A program made the translations under genes and the position numbers. From UBA1926 sp002337215 (GTDB taxonomy: Bacteria; Planctomycetota; Phycisphaerae; Phycisphaerales; UBA1924): a stretch of 50,102 nucleotides of DNA. The DNA lies in the NCBI GenBank assembly GCA_963973795.1, contig CAXBAF010000026.1:1-50102 (forward strand), in the 5' to 3' direction. This document shows, piece by piece, positions 9,773 through 17,877 of the stretch. Numbering within the stretch: position 1 is the stretch's first letter; every line of letters begins with the position of its first letter. The notes beneath the pieces are model-generated. The model was not told the DNA's origin. It saw only the letters and a list, made by a program, of their open reading frames with translations, and searched no databases.

Positions 9773-11245
9773 ATGGCGGATCCCGAGAAATCAGGTAACA
9801 CAGCCGCCACCGACGCCCTCTCGGCCGTCGGCGGTTCCGCTGCCAAAACAGCCGCTCGCGACCGCATCCCCTGGGTCCAGCTCCTCGCCTACGGGCTCGG
9901 CGGCTTCGTCCCCATCGCCCTGTTCAACTCCGTCGGCCAGCTCAGCGGGCTGATCGTCAACGTCGGGCTCGGCGTCTCCGCCATCCTCGTCGGCGTCGCC
10001 CAGATGGTCCCCCGCTTCTGGGACGCCATCACCGACCCCATCATGGGGCACATCACCGACAACACCCGCTCCCGGTTCGGCCGCCGCCGCCCCTACATCC
10101 TCATCGGCGGCTTCGCCGTCGCGATCACCTTCGTCGCGATGTGGGCGGTCCCCCGCGACTGGGACCCGATGGGCCAGTTCTGGTACTTCCTGCTGATGTC
10201 GCTCGTCTTCTACACCGCCGTGACGATGTTCGAGATCCCCCACGGCGCCCTCGGCATGGAGATGACCGACGACTACCACGAGCGCACACGCCTGTTCAGC
10301 GCCAAGAGTTTCGTCGGCAACCTCGGCGCGATGATCACCCCCTGGTTCTACGCGATGGCAAACCGCCCCTTCTTCATGGGCGGGGGCGATGAGGTCGACG
10401 GCATGCGCAACGTCGCCTTCATCGCCGCGGGGATCGTCATCGTCTTCGCGATCGCCTGCGCCCTGCTCTGCCGGGAGCGGCACTTCGAGCAGGTCGCGGG
10501 GCAGACGCGCATCCCCATGTGGACGCGCCTGAAGATGACCATGCGTAACCGCGTCTTCCTCATGCTCGTCGCGATCGTCTTCGCGACCGTTCTGGGCTTC
10601 AACCTCGTCAATAACTTCGCCAACTACATCACCATCTTCTATCTCTTCGGGGGCGACAAGACCGAGGCGAGCCAACTCATGGGATGGATCGGCACCGCCT
10701 GGGGCGTCTCGGCGGTCGTCTTCGTCTTCCCGCTCAACTTCATCAGCGCCCGCATCGGCAAGACGCGCACGCTCCTGCTCGCCGTGGGCCTCATGCTCGG
10801 CGCCCAGGCGAGCAAGGTCGTCTGCTACAACCCCGACCACCCCTGGCTGCTGTTCATCCCCACCGTCATGCTCTCGGGCGGCATGCTCATGTTCTTCACG
10901 CTCGCCAGCGCCATGGTCGCCGACGTCTGCGACGCCGACGAACTGGAGACAGGCCGACGCAGCGAGGGCAGCTACTACGCCGTCTTCTGGTGGTTCCTCA
11001 AGATGGGCATGGCGGGCGCCTACTTCGCCGCGGGCCTGCTCATCGAAGCGACCGGCTTCGACGAGAAATCAGCCGTGCAGACGGACCGCACGCTCCTCCT
11101 GCTCCGCGTCTTCGAGATCGGGCTGCCGATCGTGCTGGGGCTGCTTTCAATCGTGATGGTGCTCCGCTACCCGCTCAGCGAGGCGAAGGCGTACGAGATC
11201 AAGAAAGCGCTGGAGAAGCGGCGGGCGTCGCGTGGGGTGGCGTGA
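9773..11245 (+). CDS. GPH-family (MFS) sugar:cation symporter
   Basis: The protein is about 490 residues with roughly twelve hydrophobic segments. Residues 84-108 contain DAITDPIMGHITDNTRSRFG followed by RRRPYIL, the signature of glycoside-pentoside-hexuronide:cation symporters such as MelB-like transporters. The start at 9773 has a strong GGAGG site. A longer frame from 9728 has no better support. It should bring a glycoside, probably a di- or oligosaccharide, across the inner membrane using an ion gradient. The LacI-type operator upstream and the nearby GH94 phosphorylase suggest that it feeds that enzyme. Substrate cannot be read from sequence. Confidence 0.9.
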   Translation: MADPEKSGNTAATDALSAVGGSAAKTAARDRIPWVQLLAYGLGGFVPIALFNSVGQLSGLIVNVGLGVSAILVGVAQMVPRFWDAITDPIMGHITDNTRSRFGRRRPYILIGGFAVAITFVAMWAVPRDWDPMGQFWYFLLMSLVFYTAVTMFEIPHGALGMEMTDDYHERTRLFSAKSFVGNLGAMITPWFYAMANRPFFMGGGDEVDGMRNVAFIAAGIVIVFAIACALLCRERHFEQVAGQTRIPMWTRLKMTMRNRVFLMLVAIVFATVLGFNLVNNFANYITIFYLFGGDKTEASQLMGWIGTAWGVSAVVFVFPLNFISARIGKTRTLLLAVGLMLGAQASKVVCYNPDHPWLLFIPTVMLSGGMLMFFTLASAMVADVCDADELETGRRSEGSYYAVFWWFLKMGMAGAYFAAGLLIEATGFDEKSAVQTDRTLLLLRVFEIGLPIVLGLLSIVMVLRYPLSEAKAYEIKKALEKRRASRGVA

Positions 11246-11282
11246 GGACGGTGCGGGTCCGTCTTATTCAGCGAACTTGCTT

Positions 11283-11368
11283 GGGTGCCATGGAGACGGC
11301 GCAGCCTTCTCCATGATTCGACCTGCACCCGCACGGAGAAACCGCTGCGCGGTGTCTCCATGGCACCC
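11283..11368. repeat. long interrupted inverted repeat
   Basis: Outer arms of 15 bp are perfect (GGGTGCCATGGAGAC at 11283-11297 and its complement at 11354-11368). Inner segments also pair (GCGCAGC with GCTGCGC, TTCTCC at 11307-11312 with GGAGAA at 11335-11340), leaving a loop of about 22 bases. It follows the symporter gene and could form a large RNA hairpin. It has no T-run and may be a dispersed palindromic element rather than a terminator. Confidence 0.7.
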
Positions 11369-11401
11369 GGGCCGGGCGTTTGAGCGTGGTCGTTGGTCGG
11401 A

Positions 11402-11433
11402 AGAGAAAACACTGACCTGCGAGGCAGGTCAGT
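11402..11433 (-). terminator. intrinsic terminator of the minus-strand GH94/pseudopilin operon
   Basis: A perfect 10-bp stem (ACTGACCTGC at 11411-11420 with 11424-11433, loop of 3) is followed on the minus strand by GTTTTCTCTT. It lies about 50 bases beyond the stop of the gene at 11486. Confidence 0.75.
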
Positions 11434-11485
11434 GGCACGGGGGATGGGCTGGTGGGCCTTAGGTGGGACACGCGGGGGCCCCGGA

Positions 11486-11842
11486 TCAGTCCATGTACTG
11501 CCGCTTCATCGCGTTGATGCGGCCCACGGTCTCTTCCCACTCACCCTTGTTGACCAGCACCCCGGTCGGCCGCCCATCGGCGAACTTGCTCGGAACGCCC
11601 TTCGCCGGATCGATGAGCCCGTCCGAGGTCAGCAGCATGCGCTCAAACTGGCCCCGGTTCATCTCCCATTCTTCGCCCGTCTCCGTGCAACGGATCGTGA
11701 CCATCTCGCTGCGCCGCTCAAGACTGTCGGGCGCAGAACTCCCGTTCGAACGCATCAGCACGAGCGCCGCAACCGCGAGACAGGCGCCGGAGATACACCA
11801 CGCGATCCATGGCTTCTCACGCATTGTTTCACGCAGTCCCAT
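11486..11842 (-). CDS. small single-pass membrane protein of unknown function
   Basis: The product is 118 residues. After a short N-terminus there is one membrane helix at about 12-30 (IAWCISGACLAVAALVLM). A soluble part of about 85 residues follows, containing a short beta-like segment with one Cys (MVTIRCTETGEEW), and it ends in a charged helix. I do not recognise a named family. The gene lies 21 bases after the pseudopilin gene on the same strand and ahead of a terminator, so it is the last gene of the operon and may assist the pseudopilin. Confidence 0.75.
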   Translation of the reverse strand: MGLRETMREKPWIAWCISGACLAVAALVLMRSNGSSAPDSLERRSEMVTIRCTETGEEWEMNRGQFERMLLTSDGLIDPAKGVPSKFADGRPTGVLVNKGEWEETVGRINAMKRQYMD

Positions 11843-11863
11843 GGCAGCCGTCCCTTCGCAGAA

Positions 11864-12646
11864 TCAGTTCTCAGGATAGAGATTGCCCCAATTCCAGAAA
11901 TTGGGGTAAGAGTTGTACTTATCTCGGCCCAGGATGTACTCCGCCTCGGTGAGCCGCTGAACGCGGGAGTCTCCGCGAAGCACATAGCTGCTGCCGACGG
12001 TATCGGAACCAGGCTCATTGCGGGTCGCAGCCTTGCGATGACGGGGGATCCAGTCCACCGCGTCAATCGCCCAAACCAACTCGCTCGGGTGACGGATGCT
12101 CCGTATGGGCTGCCCCGAAACCGGAAGCGAATCGTTGAACCAATACTCCGTGAACTCTTCGGTTCCATCCTGATCGAAATCGCTAACCATCACGCGTCCG
12201 CCGAACTCCATCTCCAGACGGGTCTGCTCGTCGAGCACCGATGACGCACCCATCGCGAGCGGGCACACAAAGATCTCTTCCGCACCACCGTGATACTCAG
12301 CGAGTTGGCGGATCACGTTCTCCCGGTGCGCCCGAAAATCATTCGATCCGGTCGCCGGGTTCACTTCCTTGCCCGGCAGATAGGGGAACAGATCAAAGAA
12401 GACCGGGTTGCGCTGGTCATCGAGATACATCTGAGTCGACAAACCGATCTGCTTGAGATTCACTTGGCAGAGCAGATCCTGCGCCGTCCGCCGCGCGCTC
12501 CCCAAGGAGGGCAGAAGAATCCCGATCAGCAGCGCGATGATGGAGATCACCACCAGCAACTCGATCAGCGTAAAACCGCGAGCAACCACCGATCGCGTCG
12601 GCGTCGATGACTCCTGGGTCGATGATCTTTGATTCGTCCGCATCAT
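11864..12646 (-). CDS. type II secretion pseudopilin-like protein (prepilin N-terminal methylation motif)
   Basis: The protein is about 260 residues. After roughly 22 leader residues it carries the prepilin peptidase motif G-FTLIELL and a hydrophobic helix VVISIIALLIGILLPSLGSA, then a soluble domain with LCQVNLKQIGLSTQMYLDD. This layout is typical of the many planctomycete pseudopilin-like proteins. Its start (ATG at 12646 or 12643) overlaps the TGA of the GH94 gene, with AAGGAG upstream inside that gene, so the two are translationally coupled. Why a pseudopilin-like protein is tied to a sugar phosphorylase is unclear. It may be cell-surface or periplasmic. Confidence 0.88.
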   Translation of the reverse strand: MMRTNQRSSTQESSTPTRSVVARGFTLIELLVVISIIALLIGILLPSLGSARRTAQDLLCQVNLKQIGLSTQMYLDDQRNPVFFDLFPYLPGKEVNPATGSNDFRAHRENVIRQLAEYHGGAEEIFVCPLAMGASSVLDEQTRLEMEFGGRVMVSDFDQDGTEEFTEYWFNDSLPVSGQPIRSIRHPSELVWAIDAVDWIPRHRKAATRNEPGSDTVGSSYVLRGDSRVQRLTEAEYILGRDKYNSYPNFWNWGNLYPEN

Positions 12647-15096
12647 GACCCACTCCTTTCCGTCGTCGGCTCTACCGCCGGCATCTTCAGTTCCGTCCTC
12701 ATCGGCTCCGCGACCCACGACACGCGAACCGAGATCTCGTCACCCAACCCACCCAGCGTCCGCTCATCGAGCACGCACCCCGAGAACGCCTCGCCGTTCA
12801 CCGTCAACCGAGGCGTCAGACCGGGCGCGAACGCCGACGCGTCGAACGACACACGCACCCGCTTGCCACGGTACACCCGCGTCGCCTCGACATCGCCCAT
12901 CGACGCGAACGGGCACGGATCGATCCGCAGACCCTCCCACGTCGCACGCAGGCCCAGCACCCATTCCATCGTCACACGGTGCAGCCACGCGGCCGACCCG
13001 GTGTACCACGTCCACCCCGCCTTGCCGGGCGTCTCGCACAAGGGCCCGTCCACGTTGCCCGGGGTCACGTACGGCTCGGCGACATAGGCGTCCGCGTCGC
13101 GACCACGCAGAGGCGGGCTCACCCCGCGCCAGATCCGCTCAACCGCATCGACATCGCGCCGCTTGCACGCCGTCGCCAGCGCCCACGTCGCGGCGTGCAT
13201 GTACACGCCACCGTTCTCGCGCGCGCCCGGCGCATACCGGCTCAGATACCCGATCTTCGGATCGGGGACCGTGTACGCCGGAGCGAGCAGCAGCACGCCG
13301 TAATCCGTGAGCAGGTGCTCCTTCGCGCTCTCCCAGGCCGATTCCGCTCGGGCCTCGTCGGTCGACTCGGTCAGGATCGCCCACGTCTGCGCGTTGAGGA
13401 AGATCTTCCCCTCGAGGCTGTCTTGCGAGCCGAGCCACCGCCCGTCCGCGTCCGTCGCCCGGCGGAACCAGTCGCCGTCCCAGCCGTGCTCATTCACGAC
13501 CTTCGCCAGCGTCTCGCGGTGCGCCTGCAGGCCGTCCGCTTCCCCGGCGTCGCCCGCGCGCCGCAGCGCCTCGGCAAACTCATCGAGCACGCCGATCAGG
13601 AAGAACGCGAGCCAGACCGATTCACCCGCGTCGTCCGTCCCGACGTGGCTCAGCCCGTCGTTCCAGTCGTTCTCGCCGATGAGCGGCAGCCCCCGCTCGC
13701 TCTGCCGGCTCAGGCTGAACCGGATCGCCCGCAGGCAGTGCTCCTTCAGCGATGCCGGCGTCTCGTCGTCCACCCACCGCGCGGTCTCATCGAGGATCGC
13801 GACATCGCCCGTCTCGCGGATGTACGCCGCCGCGACGAAGGGCAGCCAGAGATAGTCGTCGCTGCACTTGCTCCGCAGCCCCGTCTCCGTGATCGGGTTC
13901 CACCAGTGGTAGACCGCCCCGTCCGTGAACTGGTGCGCCGCGTGCAGCATGATCTGCCGCTTGCACCGCTCGGGGTCGTACTGCAGCCAGAGCTGGCTGT
14001 CCTGCAACTGATCCCGGTAGCCGAACGCGCCGGACTGCTGGTAGTACCCGCTCCGCCCCCACATCCGCGCGCTGATCGCCTGGTAGGGCAGCCAGGTGTT
14101 GGTCATCGCGTCCATGTCGGGCATCGCGCTGCTCAGCCTGCCGCCATCCAGCACGCCCGACCACAGATCGCCCGAACCCGCGATCGCGTCCTCGACCGCC
14201 TCGGGCGTCGAGAGCCGATCGAGCAGCCCGCCCAGCGACGCCGCGTCGTCCGCGACGCCCAGCACAAACGCGATCGTCTTCGACTCGCCCGGCTGCAACG
14301 CGAGATCGGTCCCCACCGCCGCGCACGCATCGACGAACCGCCCGACGTGCGTCTCCAGCCGCTCGCGCATCCCCGCGGGATCCGCCTGCGTGCCGTAGCG
14401 CCCGATGAACGCCGCCCGGTCCGCCGTCGCCCAGTGCGCGCCGTCGGTCACGATCGCGAACCCCGCCGCGTGAGGCCAGGGCCTGTTCCAGTGGTCGTCG
14501 GCCGTCCCGAACGGCGCCTCCCACATGTTCTTGGTCGCGACGATCGCCCGACGGTCCGCGTCGTGCCGAGTCGTGAAGAACAACCGATGGAACTCGCGCT
14601 TCACGTCCGGCGCCACGCCGCAGCACCACTCGAAGGAACTCCCGAGCCGGAGCCGGCGAGCCCGATCCGTCGTGTTCTTCAGCGTGATCGACCAGACCTC
14701 CGCGGTCTCCTCCGGCGCGACCGCCAGCGTCCACGATGCCTCGATGCCCTCACGCGACGTCTCGAACGTCGTCGAGCCGGGGCGGTGCACGCACCGGAAC
14801 GCGTCGTACCCCACCCGGCAAGGCTGGGGGCTCAGCGACCAGGTCGGCCCATCCCCATCCAGATCGCGGAGGTACACAAACCGCCCGCTGTCATCGCGGA
14901 TCAGATCCATGTTCCAGCGCGTGATGACATTCAACTGGCAGTGATCAAGCCAACTGAAGCCGCCGCCGTTCTGACTCACCACAAACCCGTACCGCCCGTT
15001 GCAGACGACATTCGTCCAGGGGCTGGGCGTATCGGGATCCGTGATCTCGTACGCCGAAGCGTTCTCAATAAACCGGCCGTAGCTGTTGTCGAGCAT
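12643..15096 (-). CDS. GH94 disaccharide phosphorylase (cellobiose phosphorylase-like)
   Basis: The 817-residue protein has the length and order of GH94 cellobiose/chitobiose-type phosphorylases. It has an N-terminal beta-sandwich with GGGFSWLDHCQLNVITRWN, then an (alpha/alpha)6 barrel with YYQQSGAFGYRDQLQDSQL. The acid catalyst motif D-W-N-D is at about 477-480, and RENGGVY stands where cellobiose phosphorylases have KENGG. There is no signal peptide, so it should act in the cytoplasm, splitting a beta-linked disaccharide with phosphate into a sugar 1-phosphate and a free sugar. Together with the secreted GH144-like enzyme and the symporter this fits beta-glucan use. The exact linkage is not decided by the sequence. 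At 817 residues it is shorter than 1,2-beta-oligoglucan phosphorylases (about 1100). Confidence 0.9.
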   Translation of the reverse strand: MLDNSYGRFIENASAYEITDPDTPSPWTNVVCNGRYGFVVSQNGGGFSWLDHCQLNVITRWNMDLIRDDSGRFVYLRDLDGDGPTWSLSPQPCRVGYDAFRCVHRPGSTTFETSREGIEASWTLAVAPEETAEVWSITLKNTTDRARRLRLGSSFEWCCGVAPDVKREFHRLFFTTRHDADRRAIVATKNMWEAPFGTADDHWNRPWPHAAGFAIVTDGAHWATADRAAFIGRYGTQADPAGMRERLETHVGRFVDACAAVGTDLALQPGESKTIAFVLGVADDAASLGGLLDRLSTPEAVEDAIAGSGDLWSGVLDGGRLSSAMPDMDAMTNTWLPYQAISARMWGRSGYYQQSGAFGYRDQLQDSQLWLQYDPERCKRQIMLHAAHQFTDGAVYHWWNPITETGLRSKCSDDYLWLPFVAAAYIRETGDVAILDETARWVDDETPASLKEHCLRAIRFSLSRQSERGLPLIGENDWNDGLSHVGTDDAGESVWLAFFLIGVLDEFAEALRRAGDAGEADGLQAHRETLAKVVNEHGWDGDWFRRATDADGRWLGSQDSLEGKIFLNAQTWAILTESTDEARAESAWESAKEHLLTDYGVLLLAPAYTVPDPKIGYLSRYAPGARENGGVYMHAATWALATACKRRDVDAVERIWRGVSPPLRGRDADAYVAEPYVTPGNVDGPLCETPGKAGWTWYTGSAAWLHRVTMEWVLGLRATWEGLRIDPCPFASMGDVEATRVYRGKRVRVSFDASAFAPGLTPRLTVNGEAFSGCVLDERTLGGLGDEISVRVSWVAEPMRTELKMPAVEPTTERSGS

Positions 15097-15171
15097 GTCG
15101 CGTCGTCCTGCGTGCTGAGCCCCGGGCAGGGGCTGTCCGCGTCGTGCGTGAATCGATCCCGAGTCAGAATC

Positions 15172-15200
15172 GCCCGCGCGCCCGGTCTGGGCGCGCGGGC
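15172..15200 (-). terminator. GC-rich hairpin between the PEP-CTERM-like and GH94 genes
   Basis: A perfect 12-bp stem (15172-15183 with 15189-15200, loop of 5) lies just after the stop of the PEP-CTERM-like gene. It is followed on the minus strand by GATTCTGA, with no long T-run. It may be a partial terminator or a stabiliser that sets different levels for the two genes. Confidence 0.55.
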
Positions 15201-15222
15201 AGGAGAGAGTCCGATTCTCCGA

Positions 15223-16017
15223 TCAGCGACGCCGGCGCAACGCCAGCAGGCCGCCCATGCCGAGCAACGCCCCCGCACCGGGCGCCGGCACGAGGATGTC
15301 GTAGTAATCGATCGAAACGTTCCCATTCAGAGCGTCGGGCTGGTTGATCTGCGCCCCCACGCCGTAGAACTGATCAAACGCGCTGGGGATCCCGCCCTCC
15401 GTCGAGGTGAACGCGATCTCGCCGCTCGAGACCCAGCCCGATCCGGTCGTCAGGTTGTTGTAGAAGTACTCGATCGTCGAGTTCATGCCGCTGAACTCGC
15501 CCGCGCCGGGGCGGTGCACCATCCGCAGCGAGATCTCGTCGCCCACGTTGTACACACCGGCGCCGAACGAGTGGAACGGCATCGTCGAGCCGAACGCCGC
15601 GACCTCGCCCGTCCCCGTCAGCACGCCGAAGAGCCCGAACCCGAAGAGGTCCGCCTGGAACCCGGCCTCGACGTTGCCGACGCTGTCCGCCGCGTTCACG
15701 CGCATGGTCATCGACATGTCGAAACCATCGCCGTAATCGAAGTCGACCTTGTTGCCGCCCCCATCAGAGAACCACGAGGCGTGCCGGTTCGCAAAGTTCC
15801 CCGAGCCGTAGTTGTTCTCCCGGAGCGTCACACTGCTCCCGCCCGCGCTGTAGTTGCTGTTGTACGTCAGGTTGCTCCCGGCAAAGTCGTTGAACAGCCG
15901 GGGTGCATCGACGAACCCGTTGATGTCCGAGACGCTCGCGCTCGCGACGCCCGTAACCGAAACGCCCGCCGCCAACCCAACAGCCATCAGTGTCGTGGTG
16001 ATCCCTTTGGAAATCAT
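15223..16017 (-). CDS. secreted protein with PEP-CTERM-like sorting tail
   Basis: The protein is about 264 residues. The start at 16017 has GGGAG upstream and begins a signal peptide (MISKGITTTLMAVGLAAGVS) cleaved near ASAS. The body is a Gly/Asn-rich beta-sandwich-like domain with no family I can name. The tail VPAPGAGALLGMGGLLALRRRR has the order seen in PEP-CTERM sorting signals: a VP-x-PGA motif, a hydrophobic helix and an Arg cluster. An own promoter and a LacI-type operator lie upstream, so it is probably induced with the sugar genes. A glycan-binding surface role is an inference from context. Confidence 0.85.
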   Translation of the reverse strand: MISKGITTTLMAVGLAAGVSVTGVASASVSDINGFVDAPRLFNDFAGSNLTYNSNYSAGGSSVTLRENNYGSGNFANRHASWFSDGGGNKVDFDYGDGFDMSMTMRVNAADSVGNVEAGFQADLFGFGLFGVLTGTGEVAAFGSTMPFHSFGAGVYNVGDEISLRMVHRPGAGEFSGMNSTIEYFYNNLTTGSGWVSSGEIAFTSTEGGIPSAFDQFYGVGAQINQPDALNGNVSIDYYDILVPAPGAGALLGMGGLLALRRRR

Positions 16018-16115
16018 GTTCAGTTCTCCCTCTCGCATACTCACGCCCGCACCTCCGCGGGCGTCACCGCCGGACCCCGCGCCACCCCTGCGGGACGCGA
16101 CCCCGATCCGGCCAA

Positions 16116-16129
16116 TGTAAACCTTTTCA
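16116..16129. promoter_or_regulatory. LacI-type operator, copy 2 (TGTAAACCTTTTCA)
   Basis: It differs from copy 1 by two bases in the centre. It lies about 100 bases upstream of the PEP-CTERM-like start, just downstream of that gene's -10 element, where a bound repressor would cover the transcription start. Confidence 0.75.
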
Positions 16130-16135
16130 CTCATC

Positions 16136-16163
16136 ACGATACTCGGACGCGGCCCTGTGTCAA
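16136..16163 (-). promoter_or_regulatory. sigma-70-like promoter of the PEP-CTERM-like gene
   Basis: On the minus strand there is TTGACA (16163-16158), a 16-bp spacer and TATCGT (16141-16136), with the operator immediately downstream. The -35 element and its flank (TTGACACAG) are the same as in the promoter at 9706-9734. Confidence 0.55.
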
Positions 16164-16206
16164 GACAGTCAGGGCACCTCCGCCCGGTTTTTCTCCGGTC
16201 CGCCCT

Positions 16207-17859
16207 TCAATCGTCCCGGGATCCCGCCGCACGCCGCAACCCCAGCCGCTCCAGGCCGGCCCGCACACCCGCATCCCGGTGAAAAAGGTCCCAGACGAGC
16301 CCCGATCGGGCGTTCTCGAGCAGCACCAGCATGGGCCCGTGGTCGATCGCGACCGTGTCCGTCGCCCGCCAGGGGTCCGAACCGCCCCGGTACGAATCCA
16401 CGAACCCGTACCGACCCCGCGCTCCCGCCGCCACAGGCTGATCGGGGCTCCCCATCCACGCCAACCGCTCGCCCCCTGGGCCCTCAAGACCCCGGAAATG
16501 CCGCATGGCACGCAACGAAAGCCCCGGCTCGAACACCACCGATGACGCGGCCGCGTACGGCGCAACCACCCCGCCCCCCCACTGATCGCTCGGATCGTGC
16601 TGAGGGAAGTCCCGCCCAGGCTTCGCCCCGATCATCTCGATCCGCTCGGGGAACACCCCGGGCACCAGATACCCATCAGGCCCGTCGCACGCACTCAATC
16701 CCCACGCGTCAGGGCCGAACGTCGGCAACCCCTCCGGGTTCGCGATCGCCTTGTCCCGCTGCAGCCGGGCCAGCCGTCGGCTGTTCTCCCACCAATCCAC
16801 CCGGGCACGATGATCCACGCCGAACGCCGCGGGGTCGTCCACACCGATCGACGCATAATCGACCCAGCAGTGCGCGAAAAACGCCGTGAAGAGCGCCCCC
16901 GAGTACGGGAACCAGACAACGAGCGACTCATCCTCCGCCGCGGGATTCACCCCGATCTGCCGCCGCAACTGGTAGTACGTCTCGGGCGCGACGCGATGGT
17001 CCGCGTCCGGCGCACAAACCGCGATCAGCGTCGCCAGCCGGTGCTCATCCCCGCAGTCCACCCAGGAATACGGGATCAGCGTGCCCTCCCCGGTCGGGTC
17101 CTCGTCGCTGACAGGCCGCCAGCCGAGCGAGAGAAACCCGCGATCGGGGCTCGGCGCATCGCCGCGCTCAAAGTCGACCTTCCCGTTCAGGAAGAACGTC
17201 CAGTCCGCCTCCGCGACCATCCCGTCCGCGAGCCGCTCGATATCGCCCCCAAAGAACTCACCCGCGACGATCGCCCCCGCGAACAGGATCGCCGAATCGA
17301 TCGTGCTCACCACCAGCTCGGTGCCCAACCGGCGCGGCGACGCATCCCCCGGATTCAAGAAGTGATAGAACAGACCCGCTTTGCGGTTCAAAGGCTGATC
17401 GAGCAGCGACCGCAGCACCTTCTCGGCGCGAGCCTCGGCGTCCGCTCGGACCATCCACCCGCGCTCGGCCGCGATCGCGTACGCCGCGAGCTGGTACCCC
17501 ACACCCGCGACGCTGATGAGATCCGCCCCCGACCGATCGCGAACCAGCCCCGTCGCCGGGTCCACCTCGTGGATGAAATACGCCAGCGCACCGCGCTGCA
17601 CGTCCCCCAGCAGATCCGCGTCCTCGTCCGAAAAGTCGAAGGGCGGGCGAGGCCGATCCGGATCAGACTGGATCACCACACCCGCCGCGCGCACCGACAC
17701 ACCATCGGCGTCGGAGCCCGACGGACGCTCGGGCGTCGCGGCGCACGCCGTCGTCATCGAGACGACCGAAACAACTGCCAATGCTGCATTTAGTGGCGTC
17801 CTCCAAGCAAACTTCTCGGAGAAAATGACGGGAAACACGCATGATGTAATCGTTTTCAT
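16207..17859 (-). CDS. GH144/glucoamylase-like (PF10091-type) glycoside hydrolase, putative lipoprotein
   Basis: The protein is up to 550 residues. Its barrel has the marks of the glucoamylase-like family that includes GH144 endo-beta-1,2-glucanases: GLFYHFLNPGD, ELVVSTIDSAILFAGAI, WGLSACDGPDGY, GGGVVAPYAAASSVVFEP, GRYGFVDSY and IDHGPMLVLLENARSGLVWD. The N-terminus has a long charged lead, then a hydrophobic stretch ending SMTTAC, which could be a lipobox. Action outside the cytoplasm on a beta-glucan is therefore likely; beta-1,2 linkage is a family-based guess. The start at 17859 is uncertain: the ATG overlaps a LacI-type operator and lies only 18 bases from the divergent lacI start. A GGAG site lies 13 bases upstream. 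Confidence 0.85.
   Translation of the reverse strand: MKTITSCVFPVIFSEKFAWRTPLNAALAVVSVVSMTTACAATPERPSGSDADGVSVRAAGVVIQSDPDRPRPPFDFSDEDADLLGDVQRGALAYFIHEVDPATGLVRDRSGADLISVAGVGYQLAAYAIAAERGWMVRADAEARAEKVLRSLLDQPLNRKAGLFYHFLNPGDASPRRLGTELVVSTIDSAILFAGAIVAGEFFGGDIERLADGMVAEADWTFFLNGKVDFERGDAPSPDRGFLSLGWRPVSDEDPTGEGTLIPYSWVDCGDEHRLATLIAVCAPDADHRVAPETYYQLRRQIGVNPAAEDESLVVWFPYSGALFTAFFAHCWVDYASIGVDDPAAFGVDHRARVDWWENSRRLARLQRDKAIANPEGLPTFGPDAWGLSACDGPDGYLVPGVFPERIEMIGAKPGRDFPQHDPSDQWGGGVVAPYAAASSVVFEPGLSLRAMRHFRGLEGPGGERLAWMGSPDQPVAAGARGRYGFVDSYRGGSDPWRATDTVAIDHGPMLVLLENARSGLVWDLFHRDAGVRAGLERLGLRRAAGSRDD
17845..17858. promoter_or_regulatory. LacI-type operator, copy 3 (TGTAATCGTTTTCA)
   Basis: Third copy of the 14-bp site. 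It covers the first codons of the GH144-like gene and lies 20-33 bases upstream of the lacI start, so it can serve both divergent genes, including autoregulation of lacI. Confidence 0.72.
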
Positions 17860-17877
17860 CGAGTATCATCATCTCCG

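Noticed and set aside
12643..15096. Calling the GH94 enzyme a 1,2-beta-oligoglucan phosphorylase
   Set aside because: Those enzymes are about 1100 residues; this one has 817 and the cellobiose-phosphorylase layout. The GH144-like neighbour alone does not decide the linkage.
12979..16545. 1188-codon plus-strand open frame
   Set aside because: It is Arg/Pro-rich, antisense to the GH94, PEP-CTERM-like and GH144-like genes, and its length is explained by high GC removing stops in the opposite frame.
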